A DNA stretch of 64,000 nt from Aphis gossypii. Its lineage: Eukaryota; Arthropoda; Insecta; Hemiptera; Aphididae. Below, piece after piece: positions 1 to 14,400 of the stretch. Positions within the stretch are counted from its first letter, which is position 1. Every line of letters starts with the position of its first letter. The notes under the pieces are model-generated. The model made no database searches. It had not been told where the DNA came from and was given only the letters and a program-made list of their open reading frames with translations. The stretch is taken from contig NC_065533.1 in the NCBI RefSeq assembly GCF_020184175.1, forward strand, positions 18,560,695 to 18,624,694, given 5' to 3'. Position numbers and translations under genes: made by a program.

Positions 1-3000
1 TTATTAATTCAAAAACGTTCACGAACTGGTTTATTTCTTGAATATTGAACGAGTTCTTACCCTGCACTGGTACACTATACCTACGTCTGTACAATATACT
101 TGTAATATGTAGGACGTAGGTAATAACTAATAGGTAGGTATATTGAAAAAAATACATCATAGAATATAATGTATGTATTATTTATAATTTATAAAATAAA
201 ATGTTTGAAAAAAAAGCATTCGTGCAAAACTGTTGGTTTTTTTCAAAAAAAAAAAATGTCTATAACTTATAACTATAATATTAAACAGCTCCATTCCTAC
301 ATTCTATATCAGGTTTTCTCAATAAATAAATCCATTTAATGTAATATATACTTTTACCTATTATTTAGTGTGTTCACAATTCATATTTCTTATCTTCAAT
401 TTTGTGCAATATGAAAATGAAATACAAAATTTTTATTTTCAAGGAATGTCAAGTTTATAATTTCCCTTCCATAATCCATAACACATATTTTTTAAAACCA
501 GTAACATATAATAGCAAGCTATATTACCTATGTGTTAAGTTTCTGAATGAAATATTTAATCATACTCACGACGAGGACTTATCTACATATCTATTTTTTG
601 TTACAATACAAATTAAAATAGGTACTATAGTGTTTTTATGTTTAATTACCTAGTAATTGTGCTATAATGTGTTCACGTTATCATGCTACATTGTAGTAAA
701 ACGTAATAGGCACCTAATACTATAATCAAACTAAAATTAGCATACCTCTTAAAAATATTCTTAAAAATTAATTTAGTAATATGTTTATGTTCGGCTTTGT
801 CCTAAAATATTTAGTACAATGTTTGCGAGTACCATAGAAGCTATACTGTCCTGTGTATAAATCAAATTATATTCCTTAAAAATATTAAGTATATTATATT
901 TATTTGAAAAACGTGCAGTGTTACTGCGTTAGTTTGAAAAAACACAAATTTCAAAACTAAAAACACATTTCTGAACTATATCTTGCAGGATATTAGCTAT
1001 TAATAGAGTATGTATTATTTTATTTTATACTAACTATACTTTTGATTTCATACAAATTTATTTAAATAATAGTTATGTGAATTGAAAATATGTACGAGAA
1101 ATTATATTAAATTATACCTACTCGAAGGAATGATATCGCTCGCGGTGTCCACTCGACTTCTCATGATAAGGTATTTTTTATCTTTGAGGGTCAGAGTGAA
1201 ATCTGGGCTTAATGCCGCAATAAATTAATTAGGCATAGGTACTTACTGTTTACTTGTAATAGGTATGTAACATTATCTATGACAGATTATTATAATATCG
1301 AATACAATTTGCTGTTTACTTGTAATTTTCATATGGATATATAAATATTTATTACCAACACAAGTTTATCAAAGTGTAGTTATTTTAAAGATAAATTATT
1401 TCTATTCTTATTTTTTATATAATTTTCCAGTTACTATAACTACACAAATTTTACTTATGTCGATTTGAATAAACAATTATCATAGAATAAATACTAAATA
1501 GTGAACTAATTAGGGTTTCATTAAATTTTAGAGATCCATAAAATTAAAAATTGTCTTAAAACCCGGTCCTATACATTATAAAGACATAAAGTAATTTATA
1601 TAATTTTGGATGCATACAAATTGCGTGTCTGATTTTTCGAGTAAACAACTAAATTGAATACCTATTTTTTGAATCATACAATACAATTTTAAATTTCTCT
1701 TCCCACTATTTCACCATATACTAGGACTGTCGACTAAAAAAGTTGGTGGCACAACAGGTGTGGACGTGTGATTAAAAATCGTGTTTACACATAATTATAT
1801 TGTACCAATAAGTATCTAAGTATATGTATACATAAAAAAGACTTAATGTAATATAATGTTTATTAAACATAATACAGTAATAATAATAATAAATGTAACT
1901 ATTTTTAAAAGTTAAATTTTATAAATTAAATTTTCGGCAACAATGTGTACGCTGATTTATCAACGAATGCAAGCCATGTTATTTTTTTATTTTCATATAT
2001 TTTTTATCTATTATGTTTTTTATGAAATAGTCTTTGTCTATTGCTTCTTATTGTTTTTATAAAATATAGTATGACTAGTTATGAGTTTATGACATTATAT
2101 TAGTTCTATATCTACAATTTCAATAAGATAATAATGCGATAAAATAAATAAAGTAAAATCCGCGATATATATAGTCTTTGTTTTCATTAATGACACACGT
2201 AACTCAGACGCACCAAAAATAATTATCAAGTGTAAAAATTATTCGATCCTAATGATTTTTAATCTTTTTTATGCCGCATGTAATGCGTATGCATCGATAA
2301 TTAACACCGCAGTACCGCACACGACTAGCTACGTCCTCCAAAATTAAGAAAAGTATTTATAATATATTATACAGGGTGAGAAGTAATCATTGTAGTTAAT
2401 TTGAATTAATACAGAAATATATAATAGCTATCTAGGTAGGTATCTTCTTTTAAAAATACCAACTACGCATATTAAATTAAACATTTTGATCATTCTGAAA
2501 TACGCCAACGTGGATATGTTTTTGTAGATAAGCCTATTTTAATTATTTTTGAAACAATCAATTCTAATAAAATTATAAAAATACCTATACTACGTAGATA
2601 ATAAATATCAATACTAAAATTAGCTTTTACCTAAAACATTGTCAATAAGAATTCGATAGTATTTTAAATGTTAAAAAGAGGTATTTTACTTTTGTAATTT
2701 TAATAATTAATACCCAATACCAATTACAATAATATGTCTACATTTCTATGAACCAAATAAAGCTAAAAAATATATATTTTTTTTATGTATATGCTTCATC
2801 AACTTAAACTCCAACAATTTGTCTGCCTGCAAATACGCATGTCATCATACATAGTTATTTCTATTTTCGTTTGTACCTTTTTATAACTATAATACCTATG
2901 TAATGTATAGTACATTAGTACTTACCTACCCGTTACACGAAGCACTATAATACATTTTCCGGACAACCAGCACATTTTTAATGAATAATGAATAAATCAC

Positions 3001-4876
3001 AAATCGTTGTAAAATAACGTGCTTTACTAACCACAAAGTTAAAAATTGGTACTAACGAATTCAATGTTAAAACTTTTTTTAATTTTAGGTTTTTTTAGGA
3101 TTTTTAATGATTTTTATCATTTAAAATTTTACAATAATATAATTTATTTTAAAGTATATTATGTAGAAAAATTTTTTTTTGAATTTTTGTCTTATAAATA
3201 CTAACACGTTTTTTTGTATAAACGCCGTATTCGATTAATAATACTTATATTTATATCACAATAGTTAACACTTTATAGATTATTTTACTTTTTGATTTTT
3301 TCTATATTAAATTAATAACTTAATTATTGCATTTATTAATAATAAATTGTTTGGTAGGTAAATATTGCCTACTATAAATCTATCATACTAAAACAGTTGC
3401 ACCTACATATTGTATTAAAATATATTATTACATGGTGTGTATTTTTACCTGTAGATTGAACTTGTTTTGACTGAATTCTTCAAACGACGAACAAAAAAAA
3501 AAAAAAAATTACTAAACAATATTATAATTTTGTTAAACTACTGGACACACGTATCTCGACGGTGGTCTTCAGGAGTGCGACTGTGTATTAATGAATCTCA
3601 AATGAATAAACAACGGTCATTTATTCGTTTTTTTTTTTGTGATAGGAAATGAAACTAATTTTTTTTATTTTACATATCGGTAGCCCTCTGCTATTTGTTT
3701 TGAATGGCTTCCGCACAATCCGGAAGTAAACATGAATGAATTCATGTAGGTACAATGCATCATTAATAGACTGCAGCGCAACACGCAAAATGTATTAATC
3801 GACCGTTGACATTCAACACAATTGGTCCAAAATGTACTCGTATTCAAATTAAAAATCTATCGTGATTCGTGTTTATTATCATCGGTCCGGACGTGCATTT
3901 TTATTTAAAAACTGAATATAATGTATTAATATACCTATCACAATATCGTGTATATATAATTTATCTACCTGTATAATATTATATTATATAAGATAGAATG
4001 AAGTACTTTTGTAGCTTTGTAACAAGATATAGAACTACTTATCCGGTCGGCGGTCGACATCATGAAGTAGTTTTTAAATATATAAAACATACCACTAATA
4101 TAGCTGTTTAAATTATTATTAAAAATAAATGAAACTTATGCAAACGTATATTCTAGCATTAGGTACCTACTTTGGGACGCTTGAAACGATTTCAACTATA
4201 AAATTGTTAGATGAATGTAATGCTGCGCGAATGAGGAAAGAAAGCCCGTGCATCGGTAACGACAAAAAAGCACTGTTTAAGATTTGTGTTCTGAAAAAAT
4301 ATACCGTTGAGAATTTGAGATAAAGCACCCCTATAGATGGTGATTGCCGCTGAAAATGTATGACGGAAATCGGGAGTAAACTATTCGGGACTCGGCGTAA
4401 CTTGATTTTGATAGAAACACGATCAATGAATCTGTTTTGATTTCCTAAATAACATAAATAATAATGCTATAAATGAAATAAGTACATAACTGTTACATAC
4501 CTAATAACCTATCCGGTTTTTATGTCAAAAAAATTTTCTACGAAACACATTTGTTCATTTCCACAGGATGAGTCAAATATAACTATAGCTATAGCTATAT
4601 AATAATTAATATACTGCATTTAAAATTGTATACATAATATTTAATAACTATTATGTACAACCATAAATATAATACCTAAGTCTGAGTTTATAATTTAAGC
4701 CTATTAACCAGAGCGACTTCCCTTGTTTTTAATTTTTTTTAATAACTATTGTATTATTAACGTTATTGTATTTTTTTTTTTTTTTTTTTTTTAATTATAA
4801 TTATCTTTTGTACTCTTATAATACTTAGTTTAGAATTTTATATGATTGAGTAAATAGAAAACTTTAAAATAATAAT

Positions 4877-4922
4877 AAAAAATAATAGCTATTGCCTAGT
4901 GCCTACGCAATAGCTAATTATT
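4877..4922. repeat. Small perfect-looking hairpin
   Basis: AATAATAGCTATTGC is followed after an 11-base spacer by GCAATAGCTAATTATT, which pairs with it over about 15 bp with one bulged base. The stem is shorter than a typical pre-miRNA stem, and its flanks do not continue the pairing. It is recorded as a local inverted repeat only. Confidence 0.5.
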
Positions 4923-6746
4923 AACATAATATTTGAATATAAAATAATTCATATTCAATGGTTGCAATTTTTTAAATGTTAAATATTCATAATTGTTCGA
5001 GGTAGGTAATTTAAACATTATAATAAAAGCATATAAATTTAGGCACCTATAAATTATAATAAATGCGTAATAATAAATAATATTAAATTAAAGATACCTA
5101 TCCTATCTACCAATTCTAGTATTGCGCATGCCATGTGTGTTTAAAATATTAAATAACATGAATATATTTAATATATTTATTGGCGCTATTATATAATTGT
5201 TAATCTCATTAATTAATATTGCACAACATAACACAACGTATTTAATTAGTTACGTACTTACATATATAATAATCGATCATCGTCGTAGACCTATGAGCTC
5301 TAAGTTGATAATGTATGGACAAATATATCATGACGCATTATCGATAAACAAATACATTAGAAAAAATTCTTTTATTTGGTTTTTGGGAAATAGCCTTATC
5401 ATCAGTACATTATTTTAGGAAACGGTTTGTTATCATAAAAATACTGTTTGTAAGATTAAAAAACCGTGTATGCATTAGTTATATGGACAGTTAACATTGA
5501 ATAAATGAGATTAATATAATAATAAGCGGAGATATCAGAGTTGGACTTCAGTCTGCCCAATTAGCATTAGAAGGAAAATCAATCATTATTTTAGTCACGG
5601 TCGTTACATGAAATAGGCATAAAAATTAAACATCTCTAGTGAAATACCTTATCTTTACATACACTCGTATTTCGATCAGACCAGCGTTATTGATATTTCT
5701 GTAACTTCCACGACGGTCTGCATTTCTGCAATAATATATATTTTTTAAAACTCTATACAGTTATATAAATTGTATGTTACAAGTGCTTAAATAAAAACAA
5801 ATTTGAAGAAGGTGGTGCGCATTAAAAAAATAACAATAAATATTTTAACGAAGTATAAAATCATTTCTGTAATACAAAAAGTAAATTTTTCTAAAATTGT
5901 CTAATTATTAATAAATATCGTGGAGGAGTCCGTTGTCGGGGACAGTTACGTTCTTAATATGCGGCATAATATATCAATAATAAACAATAGCAATCGATAT
6001 TTGGCTAATATTTCATACCTATTATACCAATTACCAATTATACTTTATAACACGGCTGAGATCCTAAGAACTTCAAAATGACAAAATATTTTTTTTAATA
6101 CATAATTTATAGGTGTACAATGCATGCTATATTTATAATTAAGTTCTAATTTAATAAAAATGTTTTTATTAAATATACATATAATAGTATTATAAAAACG
6201 TTTTTATCGCCTTTTACGACGAACATAGCTTGAACGAAGATATTTTTAAATGCATGTACCTATAATGGGTATGCTAACACCTATCAAAAACTGTAAAACT
6301 TAATCTCTAAATTAGAAAAAATAAGTATGAATTGTTCCTTAAAAACAAAATTGTAAAATAGTTTCATGTAGATTTTACAATTTTAAATATATTTTTATTG
6401 CAAAGAAATGTACCTAAATGTTTTTTAATGGACTTCCTCTACCAACTAATGGTGAATAGTAAGTATTATAGGTTTATAGGTACTTATATAGGTCACTATG
6501 ATTAATTTTGAGATTGATAATTTGATCTACAACATATTAACATTGTAATATGAAGAAATATTAAGACCTGGACGAAACATATAACTTAAGCTCTATTCCA
6601 TAATAGTATTTGTTAATTGTTAGTTATATATTAATATCATAGTCATGTGTTTATTCTGCACGCACATACCTACACTCATTAATATCAAACGATAAACGTA
6701 AACATTCAATTTTATTACTGAACAATCCTTTACAATAAGTATAATT

Positions 6747-9700
6747 AATAATTTCTTTGACATATTGGTGTATAATAATCAAAGCTTAATACCAGAAAAA
6801 TATTTTACGATAACAAAATATTATATTTCTACAGATATTTATTCTATTTTTATAATGAAGACAAAAATATTTTTTAAAGATTGAAATTAGATAACTTTAG
6901 ATCGAAGTAGATCACATTTACTAACTTAAAACTAGTTAAAACTGTAGACGTTTTAGGCTATAAATATGTCCAGACTAGAAAATGCGATACAAGATCAATG
7001 TTGTAATTACTGACATACATAACTGAAAGTCTGGAAACATTAGTAAAACACTGAGAATATATTTTCAATAATTTAAAATATTTATAATAATAACTTATGA
7101 ATATTATAATTTTAATTGATATCATAAATATTTTGAAAAATTAAAAAAATAACAATAGAATGTTTCAAGTTGTTGCGATTAATACTTTTAGAAAACATAA
7201 AAATAATTAAAATTGTTATTTTACACAGGAGTATTCAATTTTGACAAAATTCTAGCTTTAAAAACTTATGCAAATATATTGTTATTATGTAAGTAGTGTC
7301 TAAATATTTTATTTAGTATTATATATAAATATAAACATTGTATTAATTTGTCAAGGATTTCAATTAAGCAAAAATTATTCATAGAAGAAAAATCACTAAA
7401 AACCATCGAAAATACTAAAAGTCTAACATAAAATGAGTAAAAATATTTTTTTTAATTTTATAATTCATTTAAGTATATGCATAGTATTGCTGATAACAAA
7501 CATTACAACATTTTAAATACTTAGATTACTTAGAGTTATTTTGTGTTATACTAAATTCCCACTTTTTCTTACTTATTTATTAATTTTTTTTTCTCGATTA
7601 TTTTAAAAAAAAAACTAGGATTTTTTCATTTTTTACTACCTTCCGGGCACACACACACACATAACTAGATTCATTTTGTTACCAGAAACCACGTTTTAAT
7701 ATAAAGGTAAACTATTGAAAACCTGCAAAATGCAAATACCTAATGCTCTTGTATTACTATGCTCCATCGTTATTCATAAAAACGATTTTGTTATATTATT
7801 CTTGTATTATTTTAATAAAATTCAAAAGTTTTCAATTCTCAGGTAATGCTAATATGTTGACACTAGTCGATCATCGACTTGAACCTATCAGCCATTGCCG
7901 TTATGTAAATAAACATTCACGATTAATATGATTGCAGTTTGGATAATTGGATATCAACGATTTTTAAAGAATTTATTATAGGCAATTTTCTAAGTACCCT
8001 ACGTGGCTACGTGCATGTGGGTCGTATAAATGTGTGTAAAGTAATCATCGGTGTGTGTGGCTATGTAAAAAAAAATAACAGAGCCCAACAACATACACAA
8101 GCAACCACGCTCATCACGCACGTGAACGAAAATTAATACGATAATTCATCAAATAATGAATGCTTATTAATTTATTGTAGGTATCTACGTTACTTTTTGT
8201 CAATCCTAGTGTTCTACCGATAGGCTTAATAATTCAATAAAAATTTCGTCAACCGATTTGTTATAGTTAATACTTAATGTGTCTATTTGAGATCAATTAG
8301 GCCATATTGCCCACATTATTTTAAGAATTTTAGGTTCGATTTTGAATAATCAGAAACAATAGAAACAACTGTAAAAAAATGCATAAGATTTTTGAATTTC
8401 TATTGAATAATAAATAGGTAGCTCATAGAAAATGCTTAACTAACAAAAGTTTTAAATGCTGTTTTATATCTCGTATTAAATTTTTGCCTATAAGATTTAA
8501 AAGTTTAATATAAGGTTTCTGTTAATTTATCATAAGTGGAATTAAAGAAAAATTGAGCGTAATTCCACAAATATTTTTTAACAACGTCTGAAATTTAAAT
8601 TTGATGTTCAAGCTCAAAATAACGATTTAAATTTTTTATTGTTTTTTGATAGGTAAGTATCTATAATCTATTAAAAGAAAAAAATATCCAACATGTTTTT
8701 CCTTAACAATCAGGAATATAGAATAAAAGAAATTAGGACAAATGAAAATTTTATGGTAATCCAGTTTTTGACGTTCGACCAAATGTATATAATGTATATA
8801 ATTTAAAAATGAAAACCAAAAAACTTGAAATTCCAATAATAAATTTTCAAAATATTTTGACTAAAAGTTTTTGAAATGTTAAATTTCTTTTAGTAATTTT
8901 TTTCCTTTTTAAGTGTTTTATATAATCAAAATTATTGTTATTAACGTTATAAGATATTTAGGTACTAGATCTTATTGCGTCTTTGGAAAAATGATCCATT
9001 TTTTGAAATTATAATTATTATTTATTATTCTAGTAGTCATAGTCTTAATTGGTATATTGCATGTATAACAGGATAGAAAATCAGAGATCCGATCCTTAAG
9101 ACAAATACAACTTATATCAGTGATATCCTATAAGATTAATTTTATTGTAAAAAAAAACCACATTGTGATATAGGTTTAGAAAACAATAGGTATAGATGCA
9201 AAAAATTGTAGTGATTGTAGGTACCTAGGTAATTGAATTTTTTTTTTTAAACTATTTATGTATTTTATTAAATGAATGTACTCATGAGTAAACTTTGATC
9301 ATGAATATTTTTTACTATGATATATATACAAGCATCTATATAAATTACTATTAAAATAATTTTATTTAAAGGGATCGGTGACGGACAGTTATTTTAGCCA
9401 AACATTCAATTTTTATTCCATCATACTGATTGATGTAGTAATGCGATAATACTTTTTAAAACTGGTTTGAATTTGTTATTATGACTACTTGAGATCGGTC
9501 AGTCCATTTTCCCATTTTGAAAATATTTTTTTTAAATAGAAGTAAATTTTCCTAAAATATATGCAATATGAATATGATTAATAAATTAATAATAATACTT
9601 ATGCTATAAAAAGGTAATCAAGTGAGTACCACTCTATTGTACATAAGGTATCAAATGGGTATCTATTATGGGTGGGTTAAATTTGAATTCAATGATAAAT

Positions 9701-10310
9701 TATCATTAAATACGAAAAACAATTCTGAGTGAAGACGGTCTGTCAGCCTATATCACAAAAGGTATTTGTTTTCTATTTTAGTATTTATCTGCTTCATATA
9801 ATCATAATATGTAGAAAGTGCTATTGTGTTTAAGCTGTTTAAATATTTTACTTTAATTGTGATACTTACATACAACTTGCTTATTTAATCTTGCAACCAA
9901 ATAAATTGAGTAGAATTATTACATTTAAAGGATAATATAAATTTAAATTACTCATTAATGTATTTTGTATACTTGAATGTGCATAATTTACTTATCTGTA
10001 GGTATACATCGTAAATTTATGGGTGGGTCAAAGGAGCATAGTCAAAGACTATGTATATCGAGTTATTGAGGGTAGGTACAATTTGTACATTTGACAAATC
10101 GGTACAAAACACACAAGCAATAACCACAACGCACCATCGATTCAAAACGCATCGTTTTGTGAGTAGTTCAATACTATATTACTGTATAATATAAGCAATA
10201 TTTAGGCTAAATTACTAATGAATCATTGAAAACAAATACAATTTCAAAATGTATATTATACATTAATTATGATCAGTATGTCTAGCTATATAGTATATAC
10301 TATGAAAAAT
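6747..10310. repeat. Segmental duplication, copy 1 (blocks A-D)
   Basis: Four blocks in this interval recur in the same order and orientation at 17.6-19.3 kb: A 6747-6806, B 6992-7105, C 9830-10027 and D 10063-10310. Blocks A-C differ from their partners by scattered substitutions. D is identical over about 200 bases and diverges only at its edge. Between B and C this copy carries about 2.7 kb (7106-9829) that the other copy lacks. No coding capacity was seen in any block. Confidence 0.85.
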
Positions 10311-11412
10311 AAATAAATAAAATGTTAGATAATTGTTCAAGTGTTATTAAAATCGATCCGATGATGTGACTTTGAAGTTAAAAACAGATTTGAACATTTT
10401 GAACGTCTAATAATTATATGAACTTTGGATCACTCAAATTTCAAACAACTTTTTCCATTTATTTAACTACTGAAGAAATGTACCTAATTAATAATTTACT
10501 GTTAAAAGAAATTGTAAATTGTAAAAGTACCTAGGTATTCATTTTGAAAATCAGATTATAATACTGCTATTTTAAACTTATTAATAAGTTAGAAGGATAC
10601 CACTAAATAAGACATGACGAGAAAAATTGTTTTCAAAATCCTTAGAAAAGAGAGAACTTCTTAGTTCTTACAACAGAAAATTACTCCATAATATTAAAAA
10701 TTCCATCAAGTTAAAATATTTTACCAATTACCAGTTTTAATTTTAATCCCGATCTTAATGACCAGCCCTAACATGAATAATATATAAACCTTTTATAGGA
10801 ATAGAAAAATATTTAATAAACTTTGAATTATTGGTAGGTCGTAGGTATCTATTAACAACTTATATAATAGGTACTGCGAATACGTTAATGCAATATTAAA
10901 CAGTACTTATTAGTTAAACGCCTATCTAATTTTAATTCAAGTTCACAAAACTAAAAATGAATTAAGTGCAATAGCACAGAAGATAGAATATTTTGAAGAC
11001 CAAATATAATTGGAACATTATGTATAATAATTTAATTAATATGTAATACTATGAACTATTCCACTATGGTATTATTATAGGTTGTACATTTCGTATTTGC
11101 TAGGCCACAATGAAGGACTAAATGACTGAGGAAATAGTTAACTAACGCCTAAATTATTGTAAACACGCTTCAGCAGCAGCATGATAACGAATTTGTGATA
11201 ACTAAATCGGAATATTTTGAAAATAATAACTATAGTAGTAAGTAGTAACTACTAACTAGTATATTGTTTCGATTGATCAGATGTGTTTTATTAATTGTAT
11301 TATTCGAATAACTATTTGATTGCTTAAAATAAAATAATTGTGAGCTGAAATCATACAACAATTTATTCAAACATCGGTCCCATGTTGTTAACAGCCTAGG
11401 TTAATAAACAAA

Positions 11413-14400
11413 ATGAGTAGTTTTCGATTTAAAAATTGTGGTAAGTTTTTATTTATTATTTAGGTACAAAAATTCTAACATGTTCTTTGAATAAAAAATG
11501 TTATGGAATTTTATTCAAGTTTCAATAAAATTTAGTATGTAATTATTTTTTAATTTTAAATTCCTATTTAAAACATCAACAAATATTATAATGTTTTAAG
11601 ATATTACATGAGGAATAATCACAAAATAAATTGCATTGGGCCATAACTCAAAAAAGAGTTCAATAATAAATATTATTTTATGTTGAAATTTTGCATTTTT
11701 TCTTTTTGAATAAAAAAACTTATGCTCATCGTTCCTCTCTGTTTGAATTTAAAAATGTCTTGTTCAAAAACTTCAGTACAGTTTGTGACCTAACTTAAAA
11801 CCAGTTTCTAGTGGCAACTATTACCTTATCGTCTGAAATGTATTGCTAAAGTTGTGACATTAGTTATGACTATGATTGATGTTGATGTCGTTAATGACAA
11901 TGATTAAAGTAGATTTTGTTAATAGTACTTTGAAAGAAAAGTTTAAAAAGTAGATCAAAATATCTTGATTAATAAAATTGTAGGAATAAAAAATACAGTT
12001 TATTTTTTATTGTTCCTGAAATTAATGAATTCTGCTTATTTTTTTTTATATTTTAGATGAAAAACCAGGATATGGAGAAGAAGATTCCAATTTTGAATCT
12101 GCTATATCCTCTTCATTTGTTTATAATCCATATATGTCATTGGATTTACAAAGCCAAAGAAATAAATTACCTATAACCAAGTATCGTAATGAAGTCTTAT
12201 ATCTTTGTGAAAAGTTTCAGACATTGATATTAGTCGGATCTACTGGTAGTGGAAAAAGTACTCAAGTGTCTCAAGTATGCTTAGTTTTATTTACTAAATA
12301 ATATCAATTATATATTTTTTTAAATAATTATGAATTTGCACAAAATATTGACTTACAATATTTATCTACATATCTCCTTCAGTTTGTTACTAGGAACTCT
12401 TAGTTACTAATTTCTTTCCGCAAAAAATTCTTTGTATGAATTAATTGTATAGCGTATAGCTACGTTTTATAGACTATATTTTTTATATATTTATTGTTAA
12501 TAGCTAAGTAAAAAAGTTTTCACTATAGTTTAACAATTTAAAATTATTCACAGATGCTTTTAGATAGTGGTTTATGCCAAAATGACAAATCTATTGTAAT
12601 TACTGAGCCCCGAAAAATAAGTGCTATAACCTTAGCTACTCGAGTAGCTCAAGAACAAAAAACAAACCTAGGTCAACGAGTAGGTTATTCAGTTAGATTT
12701 GATAACTGTTGTGATTCAAGTACAAAAATTAAAGTAAGTAATTCATATTTTATATTATTTTTATTTGGTTTATATGTTTTAATACAAATTATTTTATAAA
12801 CAGTACATAACTGAAGGTATTCTTTTGAATGAAATGATGAGCAATCCTTTATTAGTAAATTATTCCGTAATAATATTAGATGAAATACACGAAAGAAGTT
12901 TGATGACTGATATTTTAATGGGACTAATTAAAAAAGTTTTAAAAGTTAGTATTTAATTCTTTTTTTAAATTTTTTTTTATTTATTATTTTGTAATGTTTT
13001 CTTTTAATTTTAATTTCAGAAACGACCAACTTTAAGACTTATAATTTTATCTGCTACTTTGGATTCCTCACAACTTAAATCATATTTTAATTTAAACCAA
13101 AGCAATGACCCTAGTAATGATACTGCAACTGTTTTGGGTATCGAAGGAAGATCATATCCTACAAAAATCTATTACTTAAAAGGTGATATTTTTAAATATA
13201 CAACACTAAATTTGGTATTTAATATATAATAATACATTTTTTTTGTTTAGATCCAACACCAAATTATGTAGATGAATCAATAAATACAGTATTAAAAATT
13301 CAACAGAGTGGTGCATCTGGTGATATTCTGGTGTTTTTAACAGGCAAAGAAGAAATAATGCAAGCAGTTAATACATTGGACGATTACAACATTAAGAATG
13401 CTAATGAAAAGTACTAATTTATTTTTAACTTTTTTTTTACTTTATTTACCCTATAAATTTATAAATATTTTAATCTTAATATTAAAAATTTTGAAATTTA
13501 CTTCTAAAATTAAAAATGTTACACATTTTTACTAAATTAATAATATATAGTTATAATAATTGTTGGTTTGATTTTTAATAAAAATCATTGTTAGATTACA
13601 TTAAAAGGTTATAGACATTATTTAAATATGAGTATATTATGATTTCAATAAGAAATATAAATGATTTAAATTAAAATACCACTACAAAACACGTGAATAT
13701 AAGTTAAACTAAATTATATTATTATTTTATGATGCTTAATATTTCATTTTTTACAGAATTAAACTTCTTCCTATACCTATGCATGGTACATTAACTAATG
13801 ATGAACAACTCAAAGCTTTTCGTCCAGCACCTAGAGGATATAGAAAAGTAGTTTTTTCAACTAATGTGGCAGAGACATCAGTTACAATTTCTGGAATTGT
13901 TCATGGTAATTTCAACTTGTTAAATAAATCAAAAAAATAATGCAATAAAATAACTGTATAATATTATATTATAAATTTTACTTAACAAATCAGTTCTAAA
14001 AATTCTTCTTGGAAGATAATTCAATTTGTATAGTATAAATTAAGTAGTAAAAAATTATCGATGTTTACGTTTAATCTATAGTTACAATTTTTTTTATATA
14101 TAACTTTAAAGAATATTTAAATTAATATTATTGTTGTAATAAAACATATTACAGATGATATTATTTAAAAAAAAAAAAATTTAATCATAACATAGTAAAT
14201 ATTTTTGTTCAAAAATTTCAGTAAACCTATTATAATTTACTGTGAATAATTAACATTTATCAAAAATATTATTATTAAGAAAGGGTTAATACAATATTTG
14301 TTTTCTTTCTCGGGCCTATGTGATTAATACAATTGAGAGTTTGATATGTAATTTTTATATTATATTGAATATTGATATATTCACATTAATGTTGAACTCT

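Larger units (their letters stand above)
1..11412. other. AT-rich intergenic or distal-intron DNA, no supported gene
   Basis: I found no exon chain, no conserved protein segment and no RNA gene here. The open frames present are short, low-complexity and rich in Phe, Ile, Lys and Tyr, as expected by chance at this composition. TAGGTA/TACCTA words and A/T runs are common. The parts at about 6747-7105 and 9830-10310 are duplicated near 17.6-19.3 kb and are listed separately. Distal enhancers or introns of a gene outside the window cannot be excluded. Confidence 0.6.

Noticed and set aside
402..653. 83-codon frame near the left edge
   Set aside because: Begins with a non-ATG codon and has low-complexity composition; nothing conserved.
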